Under the pieces are notes generated by a model. That model made no database searches, had not been told where the DNA came from, and saw only the letters and a program-made list of their open reading frames with translations. The position numbers and the translations under genes are program-made. From NCBI GenBank assembly GCA_963678705.1, contig OY783216.1:14241818-14305817 (forward strand): a stretch of DNA of 64,000 nucleotides. The letters run 5' to 3'. Below, piece by piece: positions 45,196 to 57,469 of this stretch. Every line of letters begins with the position of its first letter. Position 1 is the stretch's first letter. This DNA is from Panorpa germanica (Eukaryota; Arthropoda; Insecta; Mecoptera; Panorpidae).

Positions 45196-47224
45196 CAGGG
45201 TGTCCCAAAATTCAACGATAAGCCGGCACCAGAAGATGGTCCTGCTCATGACTACACAAGAAAAGAAGAAAAAAAAAATTTATCTCATTTTGTTTAGGAA
45301 TTAGAAAAAAAATAATTTTTTTTTCGAAAATTGAAACACCTTAAGATGTTTTTAACTACCATGACCACAATTTTTCAAATATTTCGCATTTTTTTTTTTG
45401 TATCGGCAACCTAAATAGCACTGCTATCCATCACAACCATTAAAACTCCCAGAATGCTAGTAGTTTTTACACAAAAATCAATCGAAATTACTTTTTTCCC
45501 TAAAATTTTTAAAGATTTTTACTTTCAGTCCACTTTAACTCATCGTGGTGTAAAAAAAAAGTATGAACACTACTATGGCAAGTTTTCTTAAAAATTGGCG
45601 CAACTCTTCAGGATTCCAAAATGGTATAATACTCCAGGAAAACTAGCAATAAAAAAAAATTATGCATACTATTTCAAAAAAAGAACCATATTTCATAAAT
45701 TGTTGTTGTTGATAGTTATCATTTTTACAATACCCAAAAGAGGTTTTTTATAGTTGAATGAATTAAAACAAATGGTACAAACAATTTTTCATTCATTTTA
45801 TAAATTTATTACATTATTTACATTACAGTAAATGTTCAAATTGTTTCCCACTGGCATTAATACAGCCACAACACCTCCTTAAAAAAGATTGTTTTTTTTT
45901 CGGACGTTATTACCATTGGATAATATCCACAACGGGTCGCATTTTGCCGTGTTATGCTGCAAAAACTCAGGGAAGATCCCCAATTCTTAGGTAAAATTCT
46001 ATAGTCGGATGAAACAACCTGCAAGAAAGATGGTTATTTAAACCTGCATAACCTACATAGCTGGAGCAATGAAAATCCGCACCTAATGAGACTAGACAAA
46101 TCCCAATATCAATTTAAGATTAACCTATGGACGGGCATATTAAATGGAAAAGTGCTTGGGCTCTTTGAGGTACAAGGAAATTAGATGGCAATAATTACTT
46201 GAACTTTTTACAAAATAATTTGTCAGAATTATTAGAAGACGTGCCCATAAGTGATTTACAAAACATTCGGTTGCAAAATGATGGTTGCTCAGCTCACTAT
46301 GCTCGCCCTGTGTGAGAATACTTAAACGAAGAGTATCCAGGGCGTTGGATTGTACGATTTGGTCCTATATTATGGCCACCCCATTCACCCGATCTAAACC
46401 CCCTGGACTTCTTCTATTGGGGTTGTCTTAAAGAAAGAGTTTATTCAAAACCCGTAGCAACATTGGACGAGCTTCGACAAAAAAATACTCAGGTTGCACA
46501 TCATATGAAAGGTAAACGATATGATATGAAAAAGATTTCTTTTAAGGCGATGTCGTTCCTGTATTTATGCTGGTGGAAAACATTTTGAACATTTACTATA
46601 ATGTAAATAAACTATAAAATTTATAAAATAAATGAAAAATTGTTTGTATCACTTGTTTTAATTCATTCAACAATAAAAAACCTCTTTTGGGTGTTGTAAA
46701 TATGATAACTATCAACAACAACAATTTATGAAATATGGTTCTTTTTTAGAAATAGTATGTATAATTTTTTTTTATTGCTAGTTTTCCTGGAGTATTATAC
46801 CATTTTGGAATCCTGAAGAGTTGCGCCAATTTTTAAAAAAACTTGCCATAGTAGTGTTCATACTTTTTTTTTACACCACGATGAGTTAAACTGGACTGAA
46901 AGTGAAAATCTTTAAAAATTTTAGGGAAAAAAGTAATTTCGATAAAATTTTGTGTAAAAACTACTAGCATTCTGGGAGTTTTACTGATTGTGATGGATAG
47001 CAGTGCTATTTAAGTTGCCGATACAAAAAAAAAATCCGAAATATTTGAAAAATTGAGGTCGTGGTAGTTAAAAACATCTTAAGGTGTTTCAATTTTCGAA
47101 AAAAAAATTATTTTTTTTCTAATTCCTAAACAAAATGAGATAAATTTTTTTTTTCTTCTTTTCTTGTGTAGTCATGAGCAGGACCATCTTCTGGTGCCGG
47201 CTTATCGTTGAATTTTGGGACACC

Positions 47225-47227
<3 letters not shown>
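45196..47227 (+). mobile_element. Tc1/mariner-type element (DD41D) with ~640-bp inverted repeats
   Basis: Both ends are CAGGGTGTCCCAAAA in inverted orientation, flanked by TA target duplications (45194-45195, 47228-47229). The inverted repeats run about 640 bp (45196-45840 with 46585-47227), leaving only about 740 bp of interior with a broken transposase. The repeats differ by scattered substitutions and small indels. The element lies in the TA-rich leader of Helitron B2. Confidence 0.85.
46000..46530 (+). pseudogene. DD41D transposase remnant
   Basis: Shifting frames contain NPHLMRL, INLWTGILNGKVLGLFE, LQNDGCSAHYARPV, a stop, YLNEEYPGRWIVRFGPILWP and HSPDLNPLDFFYWGCLKE. I count 41 positions between the Asp of QNDG and the Asp of NPLD, so it fits the DD41D group of the IS630/Tc1/mariner superfamily. 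The N-terminal DNA-binding part is absent. Confidence 0.7.
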
Positions 47228-47270
<43 letters not shown>

Positions 47271-49761
47271 CCGGTAACAAAATCTGTATGGTATCTTCTA
47301 AACGGCGCCTACAAAGTTTTTTAAATTTTGATATTATGTAAAGGACAAGTTTCTAAGACTTTCTACGTCCCTGAATTTTTCCCTGAATTTCCTGGAAACC
47401 CGTAATTTTGGAAAAACTGGAAAATTTAAAAAAATACTTTTGCAAATATCTGACGAACTAGAAAAGATAGAAAACTACAATTTGGTACGTGTATTGAGAT
47501 CATAATTGTGCACATTTTCCAATTGTTGGAGATTTGAAATTTGAGTTCAGTAGCGGCGGGAATTTCCGGGGGCAATGTTAGAATAAAGTTAGGACGTTTA
47601 AATTTAATATGTAGGCTCGCTGTAGACAGTAATTAATAAAAAAAAATAAACAACCCCAAATTTCCAGTCGCGGCGGGAGTTGAGACAGTAAAAGCCAGAA
47701 ATATTGATAAAGTAGTATTAAAACTTAGGGTATGTATTGAGACACTAATTGCGCATGTTTGCCAATAATTGGATTACCAAAATTTTAATTCAGTAGCGGC
47801 GTGATTTTTTGGGGGCAATGTCGCAATAGAGGTAAAAAGTTGATATTTGGAACGTAGGCCCTATATAGAGTGTCATTAAAGACAAACTATAGAAAACTGC
47901 AACTTTCCAGAGGCGGCGGGCGCTGGGGGCCAAAAAACAGAAATATGAAATATATAGAGATGAATGGCTATTGTTTAGAATATATGCTCTTAGGTACAAA
48001 CAAAATAGATACCTGTGCTAATTTGACAAACTTCTTCAGTAGCGGAGGTATGTGGGGGGTACTAATGCTAAAATAAAAATACAAAGCTGAAATTTAGTAT
48101 GCAGATATAGATTGACACATTAATAACGAAAATATAAACAAACTATATTTTCTTATGTGTACCATTAGAGCAGGGGGTGTTAAACCGAGTATAATAACAA
48201 TATAAAGGGTACAACGATGATATTTTGCATGTAGAATATTAAATAGAAGCACAATAGTTCTCTATTAGTCAGATATTCAAATTACATTCAATAGTAGAGT
48301 TGAATTGATTTTTGGTGCGTTTGTTGTGCTGTGAAATCGAACAGGAGTGAGAGGTATAGGGGGGAAATAGTTAACAGCCCCAAATATCAAAAAATAGATA
48401 AAGTGAAAAAATAGAAACTATGCATGTGCATATTTGCGAAAATAAATTTAACCTTAGTAGCGGCGTGAAATAGGGGAAGTGGGGGCGGGAAAAAGCTTTG
48501 CCAAAGAACTTAATTTTGAAATTTCGTTCATTTATAAAAGTTGGGGTAGATAAAGGTAGAGAGAGTTGCTACGAGCAAAATAGATTGCAATGCCTAAAAT
48601 TTGACAATTTTATTTCAGGAGCGGAGATTAATGGGGTGACTAATATTATAACGTAAATATAAATACAAAATATAGAATGTAAGATTACAGTACAGTTTTA
48701 TTCATGTAAATGAATTGCTATAATATTGAATTAATAGTGCCTGATTGGAAGAGAGTGTGGCGCTAGGGTTCAGTACTAAGTAACGGTGGTGTTAGAAGTA
48801 GTGGCCATAGATTATAATGGCTCTGGGAGGTAACCGTGTTGTAGAATATGTGCTTTGGTGCTGAAAGTGTGGGTGGCGGGGTATGGGGAAGTGCAATAAC
48901 GGACAGGAAAAGGCCTAGAGATGAGATTATTTGAAGGGAACTGCTAGGCTTTCTTAAAAACACAAATGAATTGATGTAATTAGTAGGTTTACATTGAAAT
49001 TAGTGAAAATTTTATTAAAGATTTATCTTACCGAATAATTATTAAAAAATAATGTACTTCTAAGGATGAAATTAGTATGCAGGTTGCCAGTATAGTATTA
49101 ATTTTAAAAACTAATGGTTAAGAGATTAGTACGAAGGGGGTGGAAACGCAGGATTATTTAATGATTGCGCTAAACGGGGGGGATAGGAAAGTACCCTAAT
49201 GAGCGATGATGCTCAGGTAGCCTGTTGGCGCAAGTGGGCGCATTGTGGCAAAGATGCAGATGAATACAATTAAAAGTGCAAGAACGATACAGAGCATGGA
49301 GCCAAGAGGTGATTGGTGTTTAGGGGCGGGGCAGTGGACATTAATTAATACTGTGCTTCATTATGGTTAATGATAATTTTATGCAGCGGGGGCGCTGTGG
49401 AAGTATTTTAAGGACCGACGATGCTCAGGGAAGAAGCGATGCAGTGTGCTAAAAGTAGAAGGCGCTCCATTACGGAAGTTTAGAGGAATCAAATTAAAAG
49501 TTCGGAAACGTAAGAAAGCATGGAGCCAAGAGGTGACGATTGGGGCTTATGGGCGGAGGCACTGGAGACTGGTCAATACAGTGCTTAATTACTGTAAATA
49601 AAGGAATTATAACAAAATAAGGAAATATAAATTTAAAAAATGATATATTTTTGCGAAAATTACTTAAAAATAATATTTTGCATTATTTTCAATTTATCAA
49701 ATAACTTTTTTTATTCACAAATATTAGATACACGTCGCTTTGCGACGGGGCGAAGCGCTAG

Positions 49762-50559
49762 TATTATTTATAATGTCCCAGGTGTATATTTATGATCTTA
49801 TATTCTTATGTTTGAAAGTGAAAAATGTTGTATAGCAGCGCGAAAACGGCAATGTCAATGTTTTTGAAAATTGCCTATTTCGTAGAGAAAAAAATTCTAA
49901 GACTTTTGGCGTCCCCGGATTTTTCCCTGAATTTCCTGGAAACCCGTAATTTAAAAAAAACTGGAAAAAAAGTGACCCCTTTTTTGCTGTATTACTTTTA
50001 ATTCGTAAAAGATAGAAAATTCAAATTATGCATGTGTATTAAGGTATTCAATGCTGACGTTTCTCAAAAATTAGAAATTTAAAAATTGAAAAAGGGGCGA
50101 TTGAAGAAATTCGGGGGCCCAATATGGAACTTTGTAGAAAGTTCATATTCTGGATTCTAAAATAATTAAGTATATTATTAATAAAATAAAAATCAAAATT
50201 TCAAAATTTTATTTGGGGGCACGGGGGCAGTATTTTCCGAGAGTAAAAATTGTGCTAGAAAGTTGAAATTTTGTATATAGGCTAACCTTGGTAACTTATT
50301 TACGAATCGAAAAAAAAAATTCCTAATTTAAAAAAAAAAAGTTGGTCAAATAACGCATAAATTGAAAATATTTTTTATTTTGGTAACAAAAATATATTTT
50401 TTAGTCAATTTATATGTGTCAATGTATATGTGCGAGTTTATTTATTATTTCAATTTAAAAATAGAACAGTGAAATGTGAAATTTAATTACGAATTATTTT
50501 ATTGGATTCAAATGATACACGCCAAAAAGACGTCGCATTGCGACGGGGGTAAACTCAAG
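49762..50559 (+). mobile_element. Helitron C, copy 6
   Basis: Directly follows the CTAG of B2. 5' signal TTATTTATAATGTCCC; 3' hairpin CGTCGCATTGCGACG, then GGGGGTAAACTCAAG at 50545-50559 with CAAG instead of CTAG. Non-coding. Confidence 0.7.
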
Positions 50560-51359
50560 TATATTATAATGTCCCAGGTGTATATTTATATTTTTATATG
50601 TTTATGTGTTTATATGTTTGGTTCGAATTTTGTATGGCATCTCGAAAACGGCTCCAGGGAAGTTTTTAAAAATTTCCTATTTCGTAGAGAAAAAAATTTT
50701 AAAACTTTTGGCGTCCCCGGATTTTTCCCTGAATTTCCTGGAAACCCGTAATTTTGGAAAAACTGGAGAAAAGTGATCCCTTTTTTGCTGTATTACTTTT
50801 AATTCGTATAAAATAGAAAGTTGAAATTTTGCATGTGAATTAAGGTATTCAATGCTGACATTTCTCAAAAATTAGAAATTTAAAAATTGAAAAAGGGGGG
50901 GTTAAAGAAATTCGGGGGCCTGGTAGGGAACTTTGGAGAAAATTCATTTTTTGGATTCTAGAATAATTAAGTATATTATTAATAAAAAAAAAATTCAAAA
51001 TTTCAAAATTTTATTGGGGGGCACGGGGGCAGTATTTTCCGAGAGTAAAAATTGTGCTAGAAAGTTGAAATTTTGTATATAGGCTAACCTTGGTAACTTA
51101 TTTACGAATCGAAAAAAAAAATTGCAAATTTTGAAAAAAATTTGTCCAAATATCGCATAAACTCAAAATATTTTTTATTTTGATATAAAAAATGTATTTT
51201 CTTAGTCAGTTTGTATGAAAAATTAATTGTTATTAAATGTTAAATCAATATAGGACGACTTTATTTATTATTTCAATTTAAAAATGGAATTAAATTGTGA
51301 CTTGAAATTCAAGCCACTCACAAAAAACAAACGTCGCTTGCGACGGGGGTAAAAGCTAG
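50560..51359 (+). mobile_element. Helitron C, copy 7
   Basis: Begins TATATTATAATGTCCC directly after copy 6, and ends with hairpin CGTCGCTTGCGACG and CTAG 51356-51359. Closest in its 3' part to copy 3 (GGACGA.TTTATTTATTATTTC). Confidence 0.75.
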
Positions 51360-52121
51360 TATATTATAATGTCCCAGGTGTATATTTATATTCTTATATG
51401 TTTGGTTCGAATTTTGTATGGCATCTCGAAAACGGCTCCAGGGAAGTTTTTAAAAATATCCTATTTCGTAGACAAAAAAATTCTAAGACTTTTGGCGTCC
51501 TCAGATTTTTTCTGAATTTCCTGGAAACCCGTAATTTTGGAAAAACTGGAAAAAAAGTGAACCCTTTTTTGCCTTATTACTTTTAATTCGTAAAAGATAG
51601 AAATTTGAAATTTTGCATGTGTATTAAGGTATTCAATGCTGACATTTCTCAAAAATTAGAAATTCAAAAAGTGAAAAAGGGGGGGTTGAAGAAATTCGGG
51701 GGCCCGGTAGGGAACTTTGGAGAAAGTTCATATTCTGGATTCTAGAATAATTAAGTATATTATTAATAAAAAAAAATTCAAAATTTCAAAATTTTATTTG
51801 GGGGCAGTATTTGCCGATAGTAAAAATTGTGCTAGAAAGTTGAAATTTTGTATATAGGCTAACCTTGGTAACATATTTACGAATCGAAATAAAAATCCCA
51901 AATTTTGAAAAAAAGTTGTTTAAATAACGCATAAATACAAAATATTTTTTATTTTGATATAAAAAATGTATTTTCTTAGTCAGTTTGTATGAAAAATTAA
52001 TTGTTATTAAATGTAAAATCAATATAGGACGAGTTTATTTAAAAATGGAATTAAATTTTGATATGAAATTCAAGCCACTCACAAAAAAACAGACGTCGCT
52101 TGCGACGGGGGTAAAAGCTAG
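51360..52121 (+). mobile_element. Helitron C, copy 8
   Basis: Begins TATATTATAATGTCCC at 51360 and ends CTAG 52118-52121 after CGTCGCTTGCGACG. A 30-bp segment before the end is shorter than in copy 7. A 16-bp leftover TATTCTTATATTCTTA separates it from B3. Confidence 0.75.
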
Positions 52122-52137
52122 TATTCTTATATTCTTA

Positions 52138-55100
52138 TCTTACTATTATAATGTTCGTAATGTTCCAATTTAACATGGAAAACCCATAAGAACTCATAGA
52201 TATTTATATATATATATATCCGGTAACAAATTCGTATATGGTATCTTCTAAACGGCGAATACAAAGTTTTTTAAATTTTGATATTATGTAAAGGACAAAT
52301 TTCTAAGACTTTCTACGTCCCTGAATTTTTCCCTAAATTACCCTGGAAGAAATTATTTTGGAAAAACTGGAAAATTCGAAAAATTACTTTTGCAAATATC
52401 TGACGAACTAGAAAAGATGGAAAACTGAAATTTAATATGTGTATTGAGATTATAATTGTGCACATTTGCCAATAGTTGGACATTTAAAATTTGAGTTCAG
52501 TAGCGGCGCGAATTTCCGGGGGCAATGTAAGAATAGAGTTAGGACGTTCAAATTTAATATGTAGGCTCGCTCTAGACAGTCATTAAAGAAAAAAAATTAC
52601 CAGCCCCAAATTTCGAGTAGCGGCGGGAGTTGAAACAGTAAAAGCCAGAAATATTAAAAAAGTTGTATTAAAACTTAGGGTATGTATTAAGACACTAATT
52701 GTGCATGTTTGCCAATAATTGGATTACCAAAATTTTAATTCAGTGGCGGCGTGATTTTTTGGGGGCATTGTTTCAACAGAGCTAGAACGTTGATATTTGC
52801 AACGTGGGCCCAATATAGAGTGTCATTAAAGACAGACTATAGAAAACTGCAACTTTCCAGAGGCGGCGGGCGCTGGGGACCAAAAACCAGAAATATGAAA
52901 TATATAGAGATGAAAGGCTATAGTTTAAAATATGTTTTCTTAGATACAAATAAAATAGATGCCTGTGTTAAAATTTGACAAACTTGTTCAGTAGCACAGG
53001 TATGTGGGGGCACTAATGCTAAAATATAAATACAAAGCTGAAATTTAGTATGCAGATATAGATTGACATATTAATAACGAAAATATAAAAAAAACTACAT
53101 TTTCTTAAGTGTAACACTAGAGTAGGGGGTGATAAACCGAGTATAAGAACAAAATAGAAGTAGAACGATGATATTTTGCATGTAGAATATTAAATAGAAG
53201 CACAATAGTTCTCTAAAAGGTAGAGAGTCAAATTACATTCAATAGTAAAATTGAATTGATTTTTGGTGCATTTGTTGTGGTGTGAAATCGAACAGGAGTG
53301 AGAGGTATAGGAGGGAAATAGTTAACAGCCCGAAATATCAAATTAAAAAAATAGAAACTACGCATGTGCATATTTGCGAAAAATAAATTTAAACTTAGTA
53401 GCGGCGTGAAATTGGGGAAGTGGGGGCAAGAAAGGCTTTGCCAAAGAGCTCAATTTTGAAATTTCGATCATTTATAAAAGTAGAGGTAGATAAAGGTTAT
53501 AAAGGTAGAGAATTGTTACGAGCAAAATAGATTGTTATGCCTAAAATTTGACAATTTTATTTCAGGAGCGAGGATTAATGGGGAGACTAATATTATATTA
53601 AATATTAATACGAAAATTAGAACGTAAGATTACAGTGCAGTTTTAAATTTGTAAATGAATAACTGTAATATCGAATTGGTAGTGCATGATTAGAGGAGAA
53701 GGTGGCGCTGCGGTTCAGTACCATGTAACGGTGGTGTTAGAAGTAGTGGCGATAGATTAATAATGGCTCTTGGAGGTAACCGTGTTGCAGAATAATATTA
53801 TATCGTAAATATAAATACGAAAATTGGAACGTGAGATTACAGTGCTGTTTTAAGGCAGTATTCTACTGTAGAATTTTGAAAAAATCGAAAATTTTTTTTT
53901 TCATATTTTCAAAGTTTAGATATTCAAAAATATGTCATTAAAAGGATTTTTCAAAATTCCTATTATTTCATGAGTTATAGCCATATAATAATATATAGTT
54001 ATATATATTATTATATGAGTTATAAAACTTTGAAAGCGCTTTTCTGGGAACTACTTTTTTCGAGCTGGCGGTAAGGATATCTCAAGTTCTAATGCACTGA
54101 TTCACTTCAAATTTGAAGAGGATGTTCCCTATACGTCGCTTCGTCGCGTGGACCATGCCCAAAACTATAACTTCTCATTTAGTATTTTTTTAAAATTCGG
54201 AATTGTTAAAGAAAAATGAAAAAAAAAAATTTTTTTTTCAAACTGCCGCCATTTTGAAAAAAAAATTTTCTTTAGCTTATCCAAGGGTCATGCGATAGCG
54301 GCATCAATAATAATTAAGAATCCGTCTGTTTTTTATGTTTCAAAACACCAGGAGGGTTGGAATCATGCACGCCAGGACACCCTCTTTTTTTTTGACCCCT
54401 CACTTTGACTGCTCATAACTTTGTCAATTTTAATTATTTTTTTTTAATAATTTTTTTATGTAATAATAAAACATCAATAAACAAATAATAAAAAAATCAA
54501 TTGTTAAAATATTTTTTGTTTCCTTCGTACAGCGCTTCTAAAACCGGGCGAAATTCATGCCTCTACAGTAGAATACCCCCTTAATTATATAAATGATTTG
54601 CTGTAATATTGAATTGGTAGTGCCTGATTAGAGGAGAGGGTGGCGCCGGGGTTCAGGACATTAAGTAATGGTGGCGTTAGAAGAAGTAGCGATATTGGCT
54701 CTGGGAGGTAACCGTGTTGTAGAATATGTGCTTTGGTGCTAAAAATGTGGGCGGTGGTTCAGGGGATTAAATTGACAATAACGGGAAGGATAAGGGCTAG
54801 AGATGAGGTTATTAGGAGCGATCCGCTAGGCTTTTTTTAAAACATAAATGAATTGATGTAATTAGTAGGTTTACATTAAAATGAGTGAAAATTAATTTTA
54901 TAAAGCATTTATCTTATCGAATAATTATTAAAAAAAAATGTACTTCTAAGGATGAAATTTAGTATGTAGGTTGCCAGTAAAGTATTAATTTTAAAAAATA
55001 ATTGTTAAGAGATTAGTACGCAGGGGGTGAAAGCACAAGATTATTTAATGATTGCGGTAAAACGAGGGCGATAGGGAAGTGCCGTAATGAGCTGTGGTGT

Positions 55101-55674
55101 CGCAAGTGGGCGCATTGTGGCAGAGGTGCAAAGGAATACAATTGAAAGTGCGAGAACGATACAGAGCATGGAGCCAAGAGGTGATGATTGGTATTTAGGG
55201 GCGGGACAGTTTACATTGTTCAATACTGTGCTTCATTAGGGTAAATTATAATTTTACACAGAGAGGAGGAAACGAAGGAATATTTAAATATAGTGCTAAA
55301 GCAAGAGCGCTGTGAAAGTACTCTTTGGACCGACAATGCTCAGGAAATAAGCGATACAGAGTGCTGAAGGAAGAAGGCGCTCCATGGCGGAAGTTTAGAG
55401 GAATCAAATTAAAAGTTCGGAAACGTAAGAGAGCATTGAGCAAAGAGGTCATGATTGGGGCTTATGGGCTGGGGCACCGGATACTGGTCAATACAGTGCT
55501 TAATTACTGTAAATGAAAGAATAACAAAATAAGGAAACATAAATTTAAAAAATGATATATTTTAGCGAAAATTACTTAAAAATAATATTTTGCATTATTT
55601 TCAATTTAGCAAATAACTTTTATTTATTCACAAATATTTTATACACGTCGCTTTGCGACGGGGCGAAGCGCTAG
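52138..55674 (+). mobile_element. Helitron B3, carrying a TTAA-flanked insertion
   Basis: Starts TCTTACTATTATAATG at 52138 and ends CTAG 55671-55674 with hairpin CGTCGCTTTGCGACG. It contains the internal GC-rich boxes of family B, a tandem duplication of about 200 bp near 53590-53990, and the MITE at 53854-54580. Non-coding. Confidence 0.8.
53854..54580. mobile_element. TTAA-flanked MITE, 727 bp (piggyBac-like target)
   Basis: Ends GGCAGTATTCTACTGTAGA and its inverse TCTACAGTAGAATACCCCC, directly bounded by TTAA on both sides (53850-53853, 54581-54584). An unoccupied paralogous site, CAGTTTTAAATTTGTAAATG, is present about 200 bp upstream (TTAA at 53643-53646) in the duplicated Helitron segment. 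No ORF. The TTAA target suggests a piggyBac-type transposase acting in trans. The inner sequence has A- and T-runs only. Confidence 0.8.
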
Positions 55675-56416
55675 TATGTTTATATGTTTGGTTCAAATTT
55701 TGTATGGCATCTCGAAAACGGCTCCAGGAAAGTTTTTGAAAATTGCCTATTTCGTAGAGAAAAAAATTCTAAGACATTTGGCATCCCCGGATTTTTTCCT
55801 GAATTTCCTGGAAACCCGTAATTTAAAAAAAACTGGAAAAAAAGTGAACCCTTTTTTGCAGTATTACTTTTAATTCGTAAAAGATAAAAAGTTGAAATTT
55901 TGCATGTGTATTAAGGTATTTAATGCTGATATTTCTCAATAATTAGAAATTCAAAAATTGAAAAAGGGGGGGTTGAAGAAATTCGGGGGCCCGGTAGGGA
56001 ACTTTGGAGAAAGTTCATATTCTGGATTCTAGAATAATTAAATATATTATTAACAAAAAAGAATTCAAAATTTTAAATATTTTATTGGGGGGCACGGGGG
56101 CAGTATTTGCCGAGAGTAAAAATTGTGCTAGAAAGTTGAAATTTTGTATATAGGCTAAACTTGGTAACTTATTTACGAATTGAAAAAAAAAATTCCAAAT
56201 TTTGAAAAAAAGTTGGTCAAATAACGCATTAATTGAAAATAATTTTTATTTTGATAAAAAAAATATATTTTTTTATTCAATTTATATATGTGCGAGTTTA
56301 TTTATTATTTCAATTTAAAAATAGAACTAAATATGAAATGTAATTACGAATTAATTTATTGGATTCAAATCATACACGCCTAAAAGACGTCGCATTGCGA
56401 CGATGGTAAACTCTAG
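55675..56416 (+). mobile_element. Helitron C, copy 9
   Basis: Follows B3 directly. Its 5' end is short (TATGTTTATATGTTTGG, no ATTATAATG signal). It ends with hairpin CGTCGCATTGCGACG and CTAG 56413-56416. Confidence 0.7.
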
Positions 56417-57170
56417 TATTCTTATATGTTTCTAATCTTATATGTTTGGTACTGAATTTTGTATGGCAGCGCGAAAATGGGTCTATCAATGTTTTTGAAA
56501 ATTTTCTATTTCGTAGAGAAAAAGGTTCTAAGACTTTTGGCGTCCCCGGATTTTTCTTTGAATTTCCTGGAAACCCGTAATTTTGGAAAAGCTGGAAAAA
56601 AAGTGAGCAACTTTTTGCTGTAGTACTTTAAATTCGTAAAAGATAGGAAGTTGAAATTTTGCATGTGTATTAAGGTATTTAATGCTGACATTTCTCAAAA
56701 ATTAGAAATTCAAAAATTGACAAAGGGGGGGTTGAAGAAATTCGGGGGCCCAGTAGGGAACTTTGGAGAAAGTTCATATTCTGGATTTTAGAGTATTTAA
56801 GTATAGTATTATTTAAAGCAAAATTCAAAATTTTAAAATTTTATTTGGGGCACGGGGGCAGTATTTTCTGAGAGTAAAAATTGTGCTAGAAAGTTGAAAT
56901 TTGGTATATATGCTAACCTTGGTAACTTATTTACGAATCGAAAAAAAAAATTCCAAATTTTGAAAAAAAGTTGGTCAAATAACGCATAAATTGAAAATAT
57001 TTTTTATTTTGATAAAAAAAATATATTTTTTTATTCAATTTATTATTGAGCGAGTTTATTATTTCAATTTAAAAATAGAGTTAAATATTAAATGTAATTA
57101 CGAATTATTTTATTGGTTTCAAATCATACACGCCAAAAAGACGTCGCTTTGTGACGGGGGTAAAAGCTAG
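56417..57170 (+). mobile_element. Helitron C, copy 10 (right border of cluster)
   Basis: Begins TATTCTTATATGTTTC and ends CTAG 57167-57170. The terminal hairpin CGTCGCTTTGTGACG has one mismatch. After it the sequence (TTAGTCTATACTTAAC) is no longer Helitron-like. Confidence 0.7.
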
Positions 57171-57469
57171 TTAGTCTATACTTAACATAGCAGAAAACTG
57201 GTGTTTTTTTTATCCTTTTTACTTCCATATATATTACAGAGTGAGACAATGCTTTTTTATTGTGTCGTAGCTTTATACAGATAAACTTTTAAAAGTATGA
57301 CTTATCGCCGATCTATCATAACTTTGACTATATTATTGATTTCTGCATCATCAAGGGAATATCGTTTAGTTGCTTAAAATCTATAAAAGATATGATCTCT
57401 TTCCAGTAGTAATTATTTTAAGTTAATTGATAATTACTACATCTATGTCGTCAGGAATAAGCACAAAAA
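57171..57469. other. AT-rich stretch, nothing recognised
   Basis: No ORF or repeat pair. Short T-runs only. Confidence 0.4.

Larger units (their letters stand above)
45115..49761 (+). mobile_element. Helitron B2, interrupted by a mariner-type element
   Basis: Starts TCTTACTATTATAATG at 45115, three bases after the end of B0. Its TA leader is split by the DD41D element (45196-47227), and it resumes with CCGGTAACAAAATC at 47271. It ends CTAG 49758-49761 after hairpin CGTCGCTTTGCGACG. In 47540-48050 a GC-rich box like GCGGCGGG recurs at about 120-bp steps. Non-coding. Confidence 0.75.
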
